Below are positions 1 through 12,310 of a stretch of DNA of 64,000 bases, one piece after another. Every line of letters starts with the position of its first letter. The first letter of the stretch is position 1. This DNA is from Rhyzopertha dominica (taxonomy: Eukaryota > Arthropoda > Insecta > Coleoptera > Bostrichidae), in NCBI GenBank assembly GCA_025024175.1, contig QCXZ01000003.1, positions 54,144,023 to 54,208,022 of the forward strand, read 5' to 3'. A program made the position numbers and the translations under genes. The notes beneath the pieces were generated by a model. That model was given only the letters and a program-made list of their open reading frames with translations, was not told where the DNA came from and did not search any database.

Positions 1-278
1 CCCACATATTGTTAAATCCTGAGTACCTATTTAAATTTCAAACTGATACACTTTGATTCAAAAATAAATGTAGGTAATGTACGATGTCGAATCTGTCAAT
101 CCATGAATTACCCACTTTCTTCATAAATTCACATAGATTTACTCCAAAAATAGTTTAGCTTTGAAATTAGGCACATTTTTATAAATATATTACGGTCGAC
201 GTTCTAATTTGTGTCCCAGTATTATTAGCTCATCTTATACAGTTACGTAGGTTCGAGATTAGAAAGTTTCTTGTTGAT
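1..278. other. AT-rich sequence, nothing recognised
   Basis: No convincing frame, repeat or RNA gene is visible. A GGTTCGAG word near 250 resembles a pol III B box, but no matching A box lies at tRNA spacing. Confidence 0.5.
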
Positions 279-490
279 TAATTGATCGAAACTAGCGTAC
301 GATATGCATTTGCCGCACTTTCGTATATACCGCCGAGCATGCTAGTGCTATACTGGGTTGGAGGGGTGATGGAATGGGCAGGTTTACAGGATACATCCAA
401 CTAGACGAGGCCTTTCTTAGATATATTTGTGTTAAATGGTAACCTCGTTCGGCTGTATTATTCTTTTTCCCTAAATGACCTGGTGCTTGG
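279..490 (-). repeat. Dispersed repeat, copy 1 (coding-derived)
   Basis: This stretch matches a second stretch at 49,029-49,285 in the same order and orientation. Shared words include TATATACCGCCG, GGAGGGGTGA, GGTTTACAGGAT and GCATCCAAC or its variant. Read on the minus strand, both copies keep a peptide core: GGIY, then NAYRTLVSI, preceded by a TPP-containing segment. Many differences fall at codon third positions, which suggests an ancestral coding region of a transposable element. This copy has a stop right after the core. The family is not identified; the N-terminal part of a retroelement ORF1/gag-like protein is one possibility. Confidence 0.5.
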
Positions 491-1325
491 AGTTATGTAC
501 AGGATTAAGACCTCTTTATATATTGTTTTTTTTTGTCTTTTACAATCTTTGCTACTGTTCGTAGTTTTTATTTGGTTTTCTTACTATTCTCTCCATTGCC
601 TTCCAGCTTTGTTGATCTTTGCCGTTCATTTCCTAAGCTTGTTGTAGCGTACTGTCCCCATGTCTTTTTTGGATGTGTTCCAGTATTTGATTACATAATA
701 TTCTGCATTTTTTTGTGATTTGGTGTGCATTTTGTCCCGGCTTCTCAAGCCTGTTATGTTAGCATCGGTAGGAGTAGCACTTGCGACTGCATATCTGATG
801 GTAATTATTACAGATGTATATATATTTTTTAAGATGTTCCATTGTGTTTGTCGCTGCTATATTTCGCCCTCCCATTTTGTTGTTACCATTTCTTCACTTA
901 AAGGGCATCTAATTATGATGGCGGTTTTTTTTGTAGTTTATGGCTAGTATGTTTTCTGATTTTCTATGTTGTCTAGAAAGTCGATTTACGCATTTACTGT
1001 AATTATCGCCAGATAATCTGCATATACTCTTCTTTTCCTTGTCTGTATTTTTGAAATGCGTATTTTTTGATTATGTCCAAGACCTTTGTTTTGCTCCATA
1101 CATTTTTGTTTGTTTTCGCGGCATTGTTTGACCGAACCACTGTATTTTTGTGTTGTGTGTGCAGGTTTTCGTTATTCTCTTGATTACGTGGAGGCCAACC
1201 TTTTCCTTTCTGGTATATATTATATCAAACACGAACATCTTCTTGCCTTCTGTCCAATTTTCTTCTATCGAGATTAGATAGTTTCTTATTTTATAAAAAG
1301 TAAGACGTTCGTATCAAGCCGGCCG
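491..1325. other. T-rich sequence without a supported gene
   Basis: The + strand is strongly pyrimidine-rich, which leaves several short frames open by composition. The first 100 bases may continue the neighbouring dispersed repeat, because a weak match to 49,220-49,330 is visible. No domain is recognisable. Confidence 0.4.
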
Positions 1326-2312
1326 TTGGCTTCCAAGAACAATACTTCAGCCAGCACGGAAGGAGAAGCGGAATGGTATCAATCAAAACGATGTAGTAAG
1401 TATGCGCACGTATTTCTTGTAATTCAGACATTACAAGCAAGAAGAAAACAGGCGAGGCTTGTTAATAACGGTGGCTATTTCTGCCGGCGATGCACGGATA
1501 CATTGCGAGGTATTTGCTTCTATAAACATCGGCTGAAATGCAGCCGAGCTCCAGTCCGTACGTATAATGATTCACTGCCGTTCCACGTCGTCTTTGTCAT
1601 GTTTTCCACTTTCTTAAGCTAATGCGGATTTACCGTGACATCGTAAAAATGCTGGTGGATTTTTGAAGTCGTGTTCGCTGTCTTGTACAACACCCTTCAT
1701 TCTCGGTGCACCGTCTGCAACATTTCAGTTTAATTGCACTTATCCGGTATTAGCAATTGTAATGATGTCTTCACTTTGACGTTGTAATTAGATTTGCGGA
1801 TAAAGACAATGGAAGCGTTAGACTCTCCCACTTACGTATTTGGGAAGACAAGTTGATATAAATACTCCCGGTCGAGTCATGTATTAACAGTTCTAAATGT
1901 CACGACCGGTGCGATGCAAAGAATCGAATGGACAGGCACTGGAGGCATGCAAATTTATTGCATGTCGGTGTATAAAACTTGCTAATGGACGTGTCTTGCA
2001 CGACGCAGTCACAAGTGACGTGATAGGAGGCCGAACAATGAGAAGAGATGGCTCCGGACAGCTGAAGTACCCCATAAAATGCGTTTAGGGAGGCCGCGGT
2101 CAGTTTTTCTGGATCGTCGCGTTTTATGCTGTTCTAAAAGGGTTTTTGAGAACCCTTATCGTTATCCACAGGCTGATTCAAAGTTTTATGGACATTCCAT
2201 ACTGCAAGCATCACGAGCGCTCAGGAATTGGGACAAACTCGTTCGCATAGTTCGGGTATCTCTTTCCGCAAGTTCATTATGGTCACGCCGATATCCATGG
2301 AATGAGTTGTGA
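1326..2312. other. Two GC-richer patches, gene status unproven
   Basis: A 98-codon frame runs from 1326 to 1622 on + but starts at TTG and matches no family I know. At 1897-2088 an ATG-led 63-codon frame on + overlaps an open frame on the opposite strand, as happens when GC content rises locally. The second patch contains an octamer-like ATGCAAAT and a TGACGTGA CRE-like word. I read both as possible regulatory sequence rather than genes. Confidence 0.3.
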
Positions 2313-2484
2313 AATCTTCAACCTGTTGTCGAATAATGCCACCAAATATTGTTTCTTGCCGATACTACCGCCCTCTTATGAGTTCTGTGATTTACATTTT
2401 TGGTCTGGATGCTTTCTACACGAATTACATTTTTAGAATGCTGGGGAAACAAAATACGATAATTATAGTTTTCTTACCGTTTGT

Positions 2485-3322
2485 CTAATTTGTACGAATA
2501 CACAAGTGTTGATAAAGTAATGCGTTCAACAACGTCTCGAGATAGTAGTTGCATTTCAGCTCGAACATGTGTGTACGGACGGGATACGTATACTCTTTAA
2601 ATGATCCCAGAGAAAAATCTAATGAAATCAAAGCNGGCGATCGGAGTGGGGATTCTACTGACCTGACCTGATCTGGTCCATCCATCTAATGGCAAAAACT
2701 TCATCACGAAAGCGACGAACCGCCGCACCAAAATATGGCGTTGTACCATCTTGCTATAACCAAATCTCTTCTCTTGGATTATCTATATCCAGCTCATTCG
2801 GATATATACCAGCCAGTGTGATACCATATCACCTTTAAATATCTAAATATCTATCTGCCGTAATAATGTGTTCAAAAAAGTAAAGACCGATAATGTGTTG
2901 ACGATAATGATGCCTGCCCAAACACTAAGCTTCTGAGGATGTTTATGTATACTTAGCAAACCTGCTGTGGATTTTCTCGTACCCAGTAGCGACAATTATG
3001 ACGATTTACTATTGCTTCGTCCTAAAACAGAACAATTCTTAAAAAAGTCATTAGATCTTCTCTTCGGAATCTCACAAAATTATAATCTTTGGTTGTGATA
3101 ACCCTCATGAAGTTCATGGATTAATCGGATCTTATATACTTACTTTTGTTTGTCGTTATTAAATCCGGGATGACAATATCTTAGCAAATCTTTCACACTA
3201 CCCGTTTCGCGAAATCTCGCAAGAAGTCTATTAACAGTAGATTGTGCAGCAGATGGGCTGTTTTTTGTGTTCCTTGTCAAGCAATTGACGAACTTTTTGA
3301 AGACTCCGAAGTCGACCGCCAT
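2485..3322 (-). pseudogene. Decayed Tc1/mariner-type DDE transposase
   Basis: Read from high to low coordinates, the fragments follow transposase order. An N-terminal helix-turn-helix segment (3322-3140) carries a STVNRLLARFRETGSVKD pattern. A catalytic-core segment around 3021-2960 reads DEA followed by VNRHNCRYWVRENPQQ, with the first catalytic Asp codon at 3021-3019. WAGII lies near 2920. The second-Asp segment (QDGTTPYFG) has its Asp codon at 2750-2748, and a C-terminal SLDF segment lies near 2620. The reading frame switches several times and stops interrupt it, for example a TAG just before QDG. The residue expected to be the third acidic residue (after the RSP motif, 2634-2632) is Ala. 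The gene is inactive. Flanking inverted repeats were not found, and the exact Tc1/mariner subfamily is uncertain. Confidence 0.85.
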
Positions 3323-4763
3323 AACCTACCATCATTAAAATTTGGGTTCTCCGTTAGACGCACCATGGAACATGCAGATCGTAGATTTAAACTTCTTGTT
3401 TGAAAATTGTCGCTGTAAATATTTTGTTTGGAAATTGTCACTGTCAGTGTCGTATTTTTACAAAGTCGACTTTAGCTACAGATTCAGTACTACTTCTAAC
3501 TGGACTAAGCACTTGTTAAACGTCAACAATTCAAAATAAAGTTAGCTAAATTGTGACTGGTATCAGTACACAAAGCCTACGTGTGGTTCCATATAAAGAA
3601 AATTGAAGACATCATATTTTCGACATAGTAACAGACTGGCTTGTTTAAAACCTCTCAAGACTAAGCTCTTTTTCAATCTTAAATTATCTGTTTAGGCTTT
3701 TTGCAAATTACTCATATTTTGAATTTTATGCCTAATTTTATCACACTCCGTCTATTTAATATTTTTATATAAATGGTATACGCGAAACTTCTTAGTAGCT
3801 TCATTTCTGAAGCGGTATATTCAAAATTCTTCTGCATTTCCTAAAATTTCTCGCTTTACATTTACAGCTATTGGAAATGAAATATATACATAATTTTCAT
3901 ATGTCTCTGAATTATCAGCTAAAGTCCGACAAAATATTTCAGAATAAACATCTCCCAGCAGTAATTGTTGTAGTTCATATTTTGTGATGTCTGCTTGGAT
4001 TAAGGCTCGATATTTTGGGTTCTGTGAAGGGGTAATTAATTTCAACATTCATGAAGAATTATAATGAAATTAAGTACCAGCAGCAACTTTCAAACCTACC
4101 TCCAAGCAGTTTACATTGTTTTTTAGAATTCAGCAAAATAACCACTACAACTTCTCAAGGGCGTTTTCATAAATTTAAGCATCGTGGTGATATATGCTTC
4201 AATCTTTCTCCTTCTCGAACTTTCGCAGTATATTCATGTTTTCAGCGCTTCTGATCATTCCACATTTACGGTTGTTAGATCTTTCGTTCCTGGATAGGAT
4301 CCAAACGCTCTATCAGTCGTCTTTTCCGCCATTAGTTTTTTCGGTCAATTAGCTTCAACCTCCTGTAAAATAACAAAACGCCTCGTTTTGAGCGACGGCG
4401 TTTACGATTACGGAAAAGACGAATGCCTGTGTTATACAAATCCTCTCTCTGGTTGAACCCATTAAATATTATTAGTGTTTGACGTCCACGCCATGCCAAA
4501 ATATGTCCAGCACGTCTGAGCACCGGTTTTCATAAAGGCGAGGTTGCCTTTTTGACGAATTATTACCGTTTTGGAGATATGGAAGGCAAATAAGTTCATT
4601 AAATGATAAATTCTTTTAATTTGTGAATTTTAGCGATTTCTTAGGAATTTTATTTTTCATAGGCATGCTAGTTCCTTAAAATGTTATATGATTAAAACCA
4701 CCTTCATAAATTATTCCGTTCAATTAGCAGATTTCAAGCATTTTCTTTTCTAAATTTTGCCGT
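3323..4763. other. AT-rich sequence, nothing recognised
   Basis: Short frames are present on both strands, none with a domain signature or splice context that I would trust. Around 4330-4560 the sequence is somewhat GC-richer, without a recognisable product. Confidence 0.4.
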
Positions 4764-5110
4764 TTGGTCAATTTTCCTTCATTAAATAGCTTTGGCAAAC
4801 CATGTAATTGGCAACTGTGCATGGCCGGGTGTCAGGTTATTAATGAGACACAGCGCGACAGTACGCTGACCGCTCGTTGGAACAAAACAGGAACGACAGC
4901 CCCGCATTTTCGGGAGCTCGAAACGCAATTCGCTGCTATCACTCGGGATGAATTTATCATTTTGGTAATGCCCTCGGCTGTATAGCGGCTTTAAAGCTGC
5001 CATTTGAAAAATGCCGCGAATGAAGCTACGCCGGCTTTTTGATTACGCGAGCGAAAGGGGTCACGACCGAGTCAAGTTTACGGGTTAGCAAGAAACACTT
5101 TTCTCAAGAA
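4764..5110. other. GC-richer island, possible regulatory element
   Basis: Base composition shifts sharply from the AT-rich surroundings, and both strands stay open over about 220 bases (4764-4985 and 5003-4782). Neither peptide is recognisable. Complex, non-repetitive sequence of this kind is what conserved non-coding elements look like, but conservation is not testable here. Confidence 0.3.
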
Positions 5111-8067
5111 AAATGCCGGACAGTTTAGTCTTTCACTGATGAAATAAATGTTGAGTTTGTTTGGTATTGAATGTGTGGCTGTTGCATTTCCGGGGATAGG
5201 TTTCCAAAAGGTGTGATAAATACTATATATAAGTTAAATGTATCTAGACAAATTGTATCTCTTGATCACTTTTTTCTGGAGCAAAATTTGGTTCAGTGTT
5301 TTTTTTTTTAATTTGAAACTCCATTACCATTACAGACAGTACTTTGGAAAATATTGTTACGATGCGCGGAAACCAGCGCCTGCGGACTAGGCAACTAGAC
5401 TGACGTTCTTGTAGTTTCCTAGGGTTCCTTGTTGTCAAAGCTCTAAATGAGTGACTCAAGTATTATAAAGTGTTTTAAAATGACTGCAGTGAGGTGTTGC
5501 CTTTCGAATAGTGGTTGGAATAGTATATTTCGGTAATAGTGCCTAAATAAAGGAAGCTAAGTTAGTAATCCGAATTTTCGAACCCATTCAAGTAACAATA
5601 TTCTAAACTGTATTTCTTTGGAAAAGAGTAGTTTTGATACTTTATACAAGTCAATAGTGACAATTACATCTCTGTTATCAAAGATAGTAGGTAATAATCA
5701 GAATAGTTCGTGGTAATGAAAACGACTGAATCCTCTCTGTCAAAAAAACACTACCTGGTACCGCAACGGGACTGTTGAACATAACGGATGGCATTATAAA
5801 AATATTACTGTGGCTCTGCTACATTGAATTATTCAATTCAATTATGGCAAAATTAATCACTATCACTTGATAGGATTCATTTGATTTCTTTAATTATTAT
5901 TTATATAAATGTGAGCAGTGTGTTTCTAAGTGCATCAAGTTATAAGTTAGATCATTGCAAAATGTGCTTCTTTGGAAGGCAATCAACTGAAAAAGTTTGA
6001 ATAACAACTGGGGTCATGTTAAACTTCGTTTAAATGCCACCTTGATTGTCTAGATGTCCACCTTAGAAAATCAAAATCGCATCATTTTAAAGCTATGATG
6101 GTTTAGATTTTTATTGGGAACAACATCCTATCTGTTGAAAATATTGGTTCTATTAATACAAGATATAAAACAAACTAGCAGACCGTCTGTTGGAGAAATA
6201 CGCAAGAAGACATTATAGCGGAAATGGTGATAATAGACCCTGTTTAATTTAAATCTCAGACTGCCAATCTCATACTTATTGATAAAATGATGTCATCGGT
6301 CCGTTTTTATTCAAGAACAAGGATATTTCAACATGTTGAATAATTCAAATGGTGAAAAATAATTCTGAACAACTGCACTATTTTTCAACAGGTCTTCATA
6401 TTTCGCATTGTTTGAGACAAGTCAACACCAAAATTTTTCTGTGAGCACAGATTGAATGAAAATTGTTCATTTTTACAACTAGAAAGTCAATTAAAACTGT
6501 AGCAGTAATTTATTAAAATTTTCCGCTCTTTTGAAAAAAAAAACACGTCAAAGCACCTTTTCATAACTGACATGGACAACTGATATCGTTGGATCCGGAA
6601 TAAATTTTAAGAACACTCCTATCGCATACCTTCGTCAAGGTCACTTTTGCTTGCCTCATTGATTGTAAATGTGACTTCGAAGCGTTTTCAGATAAAAACC
6701 ACTATAACCTTAGCTTTCATTTTTCCTAACGCGAGTATGTTATACTGCAGTTATAATTTAAACTAACCAAACTCCTCGCCTCTGGGGCTTATAGGTTTTA
6801 AGAAAAACATATTACCTTTAACAGATCAGGTTTCAACGATCTTACGAGAATCGAGAATATCGTCTTTTTTGTGTATTGTAGATAAGGAGCTCATTTGAGC
6901 ACATTTATGTTTTAGAGGTATGTTCCAAGTTTAACAACATGTAGTAAAATGCAAGCATAGCCTTGGCTAAAATCTCCGCATATGGTTTAATATTTTTATC
7001 TAAGTTAATCATTCAAACGCTCTGTAATAATCGAAAAACAATGAATTAATAGAATATAAATTGATCAGCAAAAGTGTTTTGTCACGTCAATATTCACAAA
7101 TTGTTTTGATACTTTTATCTAGTTCGCCTTAAAGATGCAATATACAATTCAAGTAAAGTTTATTGCATGATTTTGAATGAACGAAATCTGGGACAATAAT
7201 ATGCCAAGTTCCATCAAACCTTGTCAATCCTCTTACACTCAATAACTTGACTGATTCGTTCCCTACACCACAAGTGAATTTAAAGGGTTGGTCTAGAAAT
7301 TAACAGGATCTGAGGCAGCATAGTTAGTTCTCAGGTTCGCTTTGTCACAGTGGTGTCGTGCGTCGACGTAAATTGATTTAATTAGTGCCAAAACTTTATT
7401 GAACAGGTGTTCTGCGGTTCAACGGTGTTAGACGAATTCCAAACCTATCTTGGATTCCATTGAGAACAGTTCGTTGTTAATTATTTCGACTACGTGCCTG
7501 CACGAAGTAACCGTAGGTCATAATGAACAAGTGTTTCTCTATTACAAATATCATCAACGTTCCTGTTGTTTCTATAAAGAAAGACGCGTCATGAAAACCT
7601 TATAATAATTAAAAGCGCTGGGTCGCTTGAGTTTTTATTTTGCTGGAATTTCAGCCTTCATAACAATTTGTTCAATGTGTGTGTAAATAAATTGACTTTA
7701 TGTCAGTGCGCCGCTGATTATAGGCTGCCATCGGTTGATTCACGCCGTCGACTTCACTTTGATCAAACAAAGAACTGTTACAAGCCTAACTCCAAGCGCA
7801 GGTTAATTTACTGCGAGACCCTCCTTAATTTCATACTTGTCATTATCACACATGGCGTATACACGAGATTAGTACTACACGCATTACAGAGATAATTTAA
7901 TTTACAACGTAGCTAATTCTCTTTGGTGTTAGCAGGTCCCACAAACAAATAGGCCATTGTTGCATGCAACAAAACAGGCATTGTGCCGCAGCATTAAGCG
8001 TTTGCAATCCCACACATATCTTTCGTCCGTTTAATGCACATTACACACTTGCATGCTGCAGTCGGGC
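5111..8067. other. Long AT-rich stretch with one island near 7.3-8.07 kb
   Basis: From 5111 to about 7300 I see nothing beyond simple AT-rich sequence. From about 7300 the sequence becomes more complex, with homeodomain-type words (TTGATTTAATTAG at 7371) and the short palindrome TTGCATGCAA near 7960. It leads into the duplicated element at 8068. No supported gene. Confidence 0.35.
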
Positions 8068-8166
8068 TGATAAATTACTAAATGGTTAATTTCCTTAAGG
8101 TTGTTTATTGTTGCGATGATGTGCACCCATATTTAATTTAATCCCAGCACGCGACAGACAAAAATG
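8068..8166 (+). repeat. Duplicated regulatory-like element, copy A
   Basis: This 99-bp segment begins with TGATAAATTACTAAATG, found exactly at 12,036 as well. The two segments then share in order a TTTATT(A/G)TTG(C/T)GATGA block, CCCATATTT, and a GCACGCGACA block followed by CAAAAAT. Order and spacing are kept (99 versus 90 bp), so chance similarity is unlikely. TGATAAAT resembles a PBC/Hox composite site. No coding frame explains the similarity. Function as a paired enhancer module is inference. Confidence 0.6.
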
Positions 8167-8406
8167 TTTTGCTGGCAGTATATCAGCTCTAGACAAGTGA
8201 AATTTGCTGAAGGGTTGGTCATGCATGTCTAATGTAGCCTGATTTATTAAAAGAAACAAGTGCGGAATCTGAATGAAATGATATTATTTTGCGTTGATAA
8301 ACGAGTTCCTATTTTTTTTGCATGATTTTATGACGTAATAGTGCATAAAATAGCGTCGCATTACAAATTAGGAGAGCATCGTTAGCTGCAATATTACGAT
8401 TTCTAC

Positions 8407-8765
8407 TTTTGTTTTTCTGCTCTCATTTCGATTATTAACAGCCAAACTATGATTTATTTAGTACCAAACTGAAGCAAAAAATTCCGATCTAACACGTGTT
8501 GCAAACAAACTTCTGCCTGATAACAGAGAAAACGACAAAAACGCAAGGTCGGCATCAGTAATTGAAATATAAAAAAAAATCCCTTTTGTTTTTCTACTGG
8601 CATTTCGACTATTAGCAGACAAATTTGATAATAGACTAGGGTAGAATTTTATGATTTAACGTCCTACAAACAGGTTTTAGACATCTGCTCGGGTAACAGA
8701 AAAAACAGCAAAACAGTGTTGTTCCTCAGCATCAATCATTGAAATATTAAAATAATCAGACGATA
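8407..8765 (+). repeat. Diverged tandem duplication, period 177 bp
   Basis: Two adjacent units start at 8407 and 8584 with the shared word TTTTGTTTTTCT. They continue in register with CATTTCGA/CTATTA, GATAACAGA/GGTAACAGA, AACGACAAAAACG/AACAGCAAAACAG, GGCATCAGTAATTGAAATAT/AGCATCAATCATTGAAATAT and a trailing A-rich run. Part of the unit (CATTTCGATTAGAAC) recurs at 8916, perhaps a third partial copy. It does not encode a recognisable protein. Confidence 0.6.
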
Positions 8766-10780
8766 ACCATCAGCATCATCATCTGTCTCTTGATTTTCTG
8801 GGACTTTTTTCAGAAAACTCCGTGTTTGAACAGTAGTACAATACAGTAGATATTAATATTTACAGTGTTTAGTTTGTGGCTCTGTATCCAATTTCATTAT
8901 TTTATCTTTTAGTTCCATTTCGATTAGAACATACGCTGTTCTCGAAAATAAAAGAGTAATAGTTTCTAATAATTCCGAGGCAAACTGAGATATCCATTTG
9001 CTATATTTTTTTGCAACGGGGGTAATATTTATGTTTTGACGCTATACTATATTAATCAGCAACTCAACTATAGGTACTATTGTGTTTTGTTTAGATTAGT
9101 TGAAATAATTCTTAAAGAAAAAGCGGAATAAACTATTCTTTGCAAGCGTTATAATATGTATTATGATATAATTATAATATTATATGTATTAGATCACAAG
9201 TAAAAGTGAGTAATATTTTCTTTACCTACTCAGTTTGACTCTTATCCTATTACTATGTATTTTAAAATTGTAGACATACAGCGATCCAGAGTAATCTGTT
9301 GTTTGGTTTAGAAATTTCTGTAATGGTTAGTTCTTTAGCAATCAAGTAAAATGTATTAACTTCGCAATCGTCTTTAAAGCAGAATAATTGCAATTAGTTC
9401 TTGTAGGTATGTTTCATTTTTTGAGAAAAAATCATATTTTGTACCAGACCCTGTGTAAAATAGAGATTGAAAGTGTGATAGTTTTACCTTACATGCAGAT
9501 TTGTTTTACCTCTACAGTAATCTGATTCTATGAGCTTCGAATAGAATTGCGAATGCCTCCTTTATTATTATCAAACATTACCAGCCCGGTTGACAATCGC
9601 CTTTTTTTTTGTTTCGGGCATGCAAAACGTCTTGTAAACTGGTGACATTTCGCCAACATTAATTTTTTTCACAAAATGTTTTACAGGTACATTTTTATTG
9701 GAACAGTATTTCTCTTTCACTTTTTGAAATTGCGCTGTTCTTAGCAAGCATCTTATTAGGAATGCCATAAAACGATCTATTAAAATGATACTAATCCGAA
9801 ATAAGTATAGGAGTATAGGCCGTAGAATTACGCCTACATTTGAATTGGGTAGAGCTACGGTAGAATGCCTTAAAATTGTGTAGTGAAGATCATGTAGGAA
9901 AGAAAATCGGAAATTGCTCTTCTCCACTCGTTAGTCTTAAGTACTAATATTCTATTTTTGTAGTGTTATTTTCAAATATTTTCACTTTTAACTGAAGTAA
10001 ACACATAATTTATTTCAACAGAAACCTCAACAAATGTGGTCCTTTCACGGTTACTATAAGTTACTACAAGACTTACGATTGGCTAGCTTAATTCAACAAT
10101 ATTACCACATTCGAGATAGTTGATTTTGAAACCTTCGACTGTGGTTGTTTTAAATGAGTCTTATATAGTACCTACTCATTTAGATGAATTGAAACTAATA
10201 TGTATAAGAAAATCAACTTTTACATTATATACAATATGTAGTTAAAATATTATTGAAAAGGACTGATTATAGCTAGGGTGATCGTACCTAAAAATCACAG
10301 AATTGCGTATTCAGGTTTTGGCAACGGATCAGCGATATTATGTTAAATTTATGAACTGTGCTTATTATAAACAGGCATATTATTTCTGCTACATGAAACA
10401 TACCTGTCTCTTGGTGTTATGCTAAAAAGTAAATTGGAATGTTTAGTGGTTTACATTATAGTGCCAAAACAATTATTTATAAATTGCTTGTTTATTACAT
10501 TCAAAACAGCCCTATCAAAAAAATGTATATAAATGACTATTTTTGCTACAAATTACGCATAATCTCACTGGCCAGATTAATTACCGCATTAATTCATCGG
10601 TTTAAGAATACAAGATCCGAAGTATATATATTACAGTAGGCGTTTTCCATTCATGACCGAGATGCTAACTGTCACATGATTAATCAAATTACGAGTATTA
10701 ACGTATTAACAATTTGCATGCTAAAGTAACACCATTGAAATTAGATTACCACCGTCCTTGATATTGGTAAAGTGCGCACC
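8766..10780. other. AT-rich sequence, one unexplained frame
   Basis: Mostly simple AT-rich DNA, with an AT-only palindromic tract near 9150-9190. A 118-codon frame on the minus strand (9927-9571) begins at GTG, not ATG, and shows no domain I recognise. It could be a fragment of an old repeat or chance. Confidence 0.35.
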
Positions 10781-10975
10781 AGGAAAGAAATCGCACACTA
10801 GGAATGTAACATCTTTCGCAATTTGAACGGAGCGAACCGCATTGGTGGACCTAGTTAATGAACTTATTCGCCGCGGTAACCTTAAATAGCGACCATGAAT
10901 AATGGCGGGCAAGCGACAATTGTCGACTCTACTATGTCCGCCTTTCCTGGCACGCACAATAAGTCATCAGTATCA
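10781..10975. other. Compact GC-richer island
   Basis: The island includes CCGCGG, AATGGCGGGC and the dyad CGACAATTGTCG (10914-10925), in otherwise AT-rich surroundings. A 78-codon minus-strand frame covers it without a recognisable product. A regulatory element is the better guess. Confidence 0.3.
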
Positions 10976-11495
10976 TCTTCAGTTTGTGTGTGTCACCTTA
11001 TATAAATAAGATTACTAATTACTAGTTAATTGCATTAGTTGTATGAATTGTAGATTAGGATGAAGTAAAAGGTTTTAGACTGGGCGTTACAGGAATAAAC
11101 TATAATTTTGTTTGATATATATAATATTTAGAGATTTAGTAATGTTGTACACCCATAGATACATTGCATAGCACTTATATTAATTTTATACGGTTCATGA
11201 GTTCATAGAGTTTGCGACTTGCTTCTATATTACATTAGACAAAAGCAGATACTTACGGGAGGAAAGTGATATTTAACGATATATGTAAAAAGGTCACTGC
11301 GTTATAAGGTTCTGTCAACTCTGGTCTCAGATTTGATCCGGCAAGGTAAAGAGACTCTTCCCTATGGTGCGAGATAGTTATGGGATTGCAAGTATTGCCG
11401 GATTTCAACTTCGCCTAGCAACTATCGGTGTCATAGCTGTCAAATCCAGCAATGATAACAGACATGGAACTATTAGAAACTATATGGAAATTATA
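10976..11495. other. AT-rich sequence, nothing recognised
   Basis: No repeat, RNA gene or coding signature seen. Confidence 0.45.
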
Positions 11496-11859
11496 CAGGG
11501 TTTGTATAAATGATTCATGCATCCATGCTTATGGAAATTATCGATTAAATCAATTTGCCGCCTCTCAGGAAAGTGACGTATACTTGTCAGCTGTCGATTT
11601 TTGAATTGTGTGATATACTTAAGTATGAGAAAACGCTTGGGAGTGGGTATTTTCAACATATTTTGTACTAGTGTTTTGTGGGATAATTAACTTTAAGGTT
11701 ACAGAAAGCTCACATTTAGGAGCTGTGGTGTGGCATTGATCTGCAACCTTCAGTACTATCGCCGTGCATATTGTAGCTTGGCAGCAATTACAAAAGGCGG
11801 CACAAAGAATTCAGAAGTCAACGCCACCCGCGTTGCATGAATCATTTATACAAGCCCTG
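11496..11859. mobile_element. Miniature TIR element with TA target duplication
   Basis: The left end CAGGGTTTGTATAAATGATT continues CATGCA. The right end is its reverse complement with a single mismatch over about 27 bp, and finishes in CCCTG. Both ends abut TA (11,494-11,495 and 11,860-11,861), the target duplication of Tc1/mariner transposons. At 364 bp, with no transposase-like frame inside, it is non-autonomous (a MITE or internal-deletion derivative). Its autonomous partner is not in the window. Confidence 0.8.
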
Positions 11860-11879
11860 TATATGTCGCAACCGTTTTT

Positions 11880-12310
11880 GCCACCTTTCGGCATTCATTG
11901 AACTTAGTATATAATGAACGGATGCCTAGATATCTTGACTTTGAACATAAACATGGTTATACATAATTCCTTCCGTCGGAAGTGTTTGCAAAAGCTTTCA
12001 TATACCACGGCTGAAGCACTTACATCGCAACTTTCTGATAAATTACTAAATGCTTTCGTTATTTATTATTGTGATGAAGCGCCCCCATATTTTATGCAGG
12101 GCGCGCACGCGACACAAAAATAATGCGTCCTGCCGATGTTGCCATAGCGAGCGGCGCCTTGGCGTAGCGACGCTCTTTGTCATATTAAAAACTGACCTGA
12201 GTCGGAGCCGTGCGCCGCGAATTAATTAGAATAATGGCGGATAACTGATTTAATTCCGGTGTTGGAATACTCCGCTAAATGGGAGTGGCGTCGCTATCTA
12301 AATCATTCCT
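11880..12310. other. GC-richer island around the second duplicated element
   Basis: GC content is clearly raised, with GCGCGCACGCGACAC, GAGCGGCGCCTTGGCG and GTGCGCCGCGAATTAATTAG. Homeodomain-type AATTAATTAG next to GC-rich words suggests an enhancer-like element. The only frame (11,914-12,123) has no recognisable product. Confidence 0.35.
12036..12125 (+). repeat. Duplicated regulatory-like element, copy B
   Basis: Partner of the segment at 8068-8166, in the same orientation about 4.0 kb away. It shares the exact 17-mer TGATAAATTACTAAATG, then TTTATTATTGTGATGA, CCCATATTT and the GCACGCGACA block. Outside the shared blocks the two have diverged, so the shared blocks may be the constrained parts. 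Confidence 0.6.

Noticed and set aside
240..265. GGTTCGAG resembling a tRNA B box
   Set aside because: No A box at the right distance and no cloverleaf can be drawn.
1007..1024. Minus-strand YADYLA, similar to the YADD motif of reverse transcriptases
   Set aside because: The second Asp is missing, no other RT motif is found on either side, and the surrounding minus strand is broken by stops; a six-residue match is not enough.
9571..9927. 118-codon minus frame
   Set aside because: Begins at GTG, AT-rich composition, no domain or splice context; listed only as unexplained.
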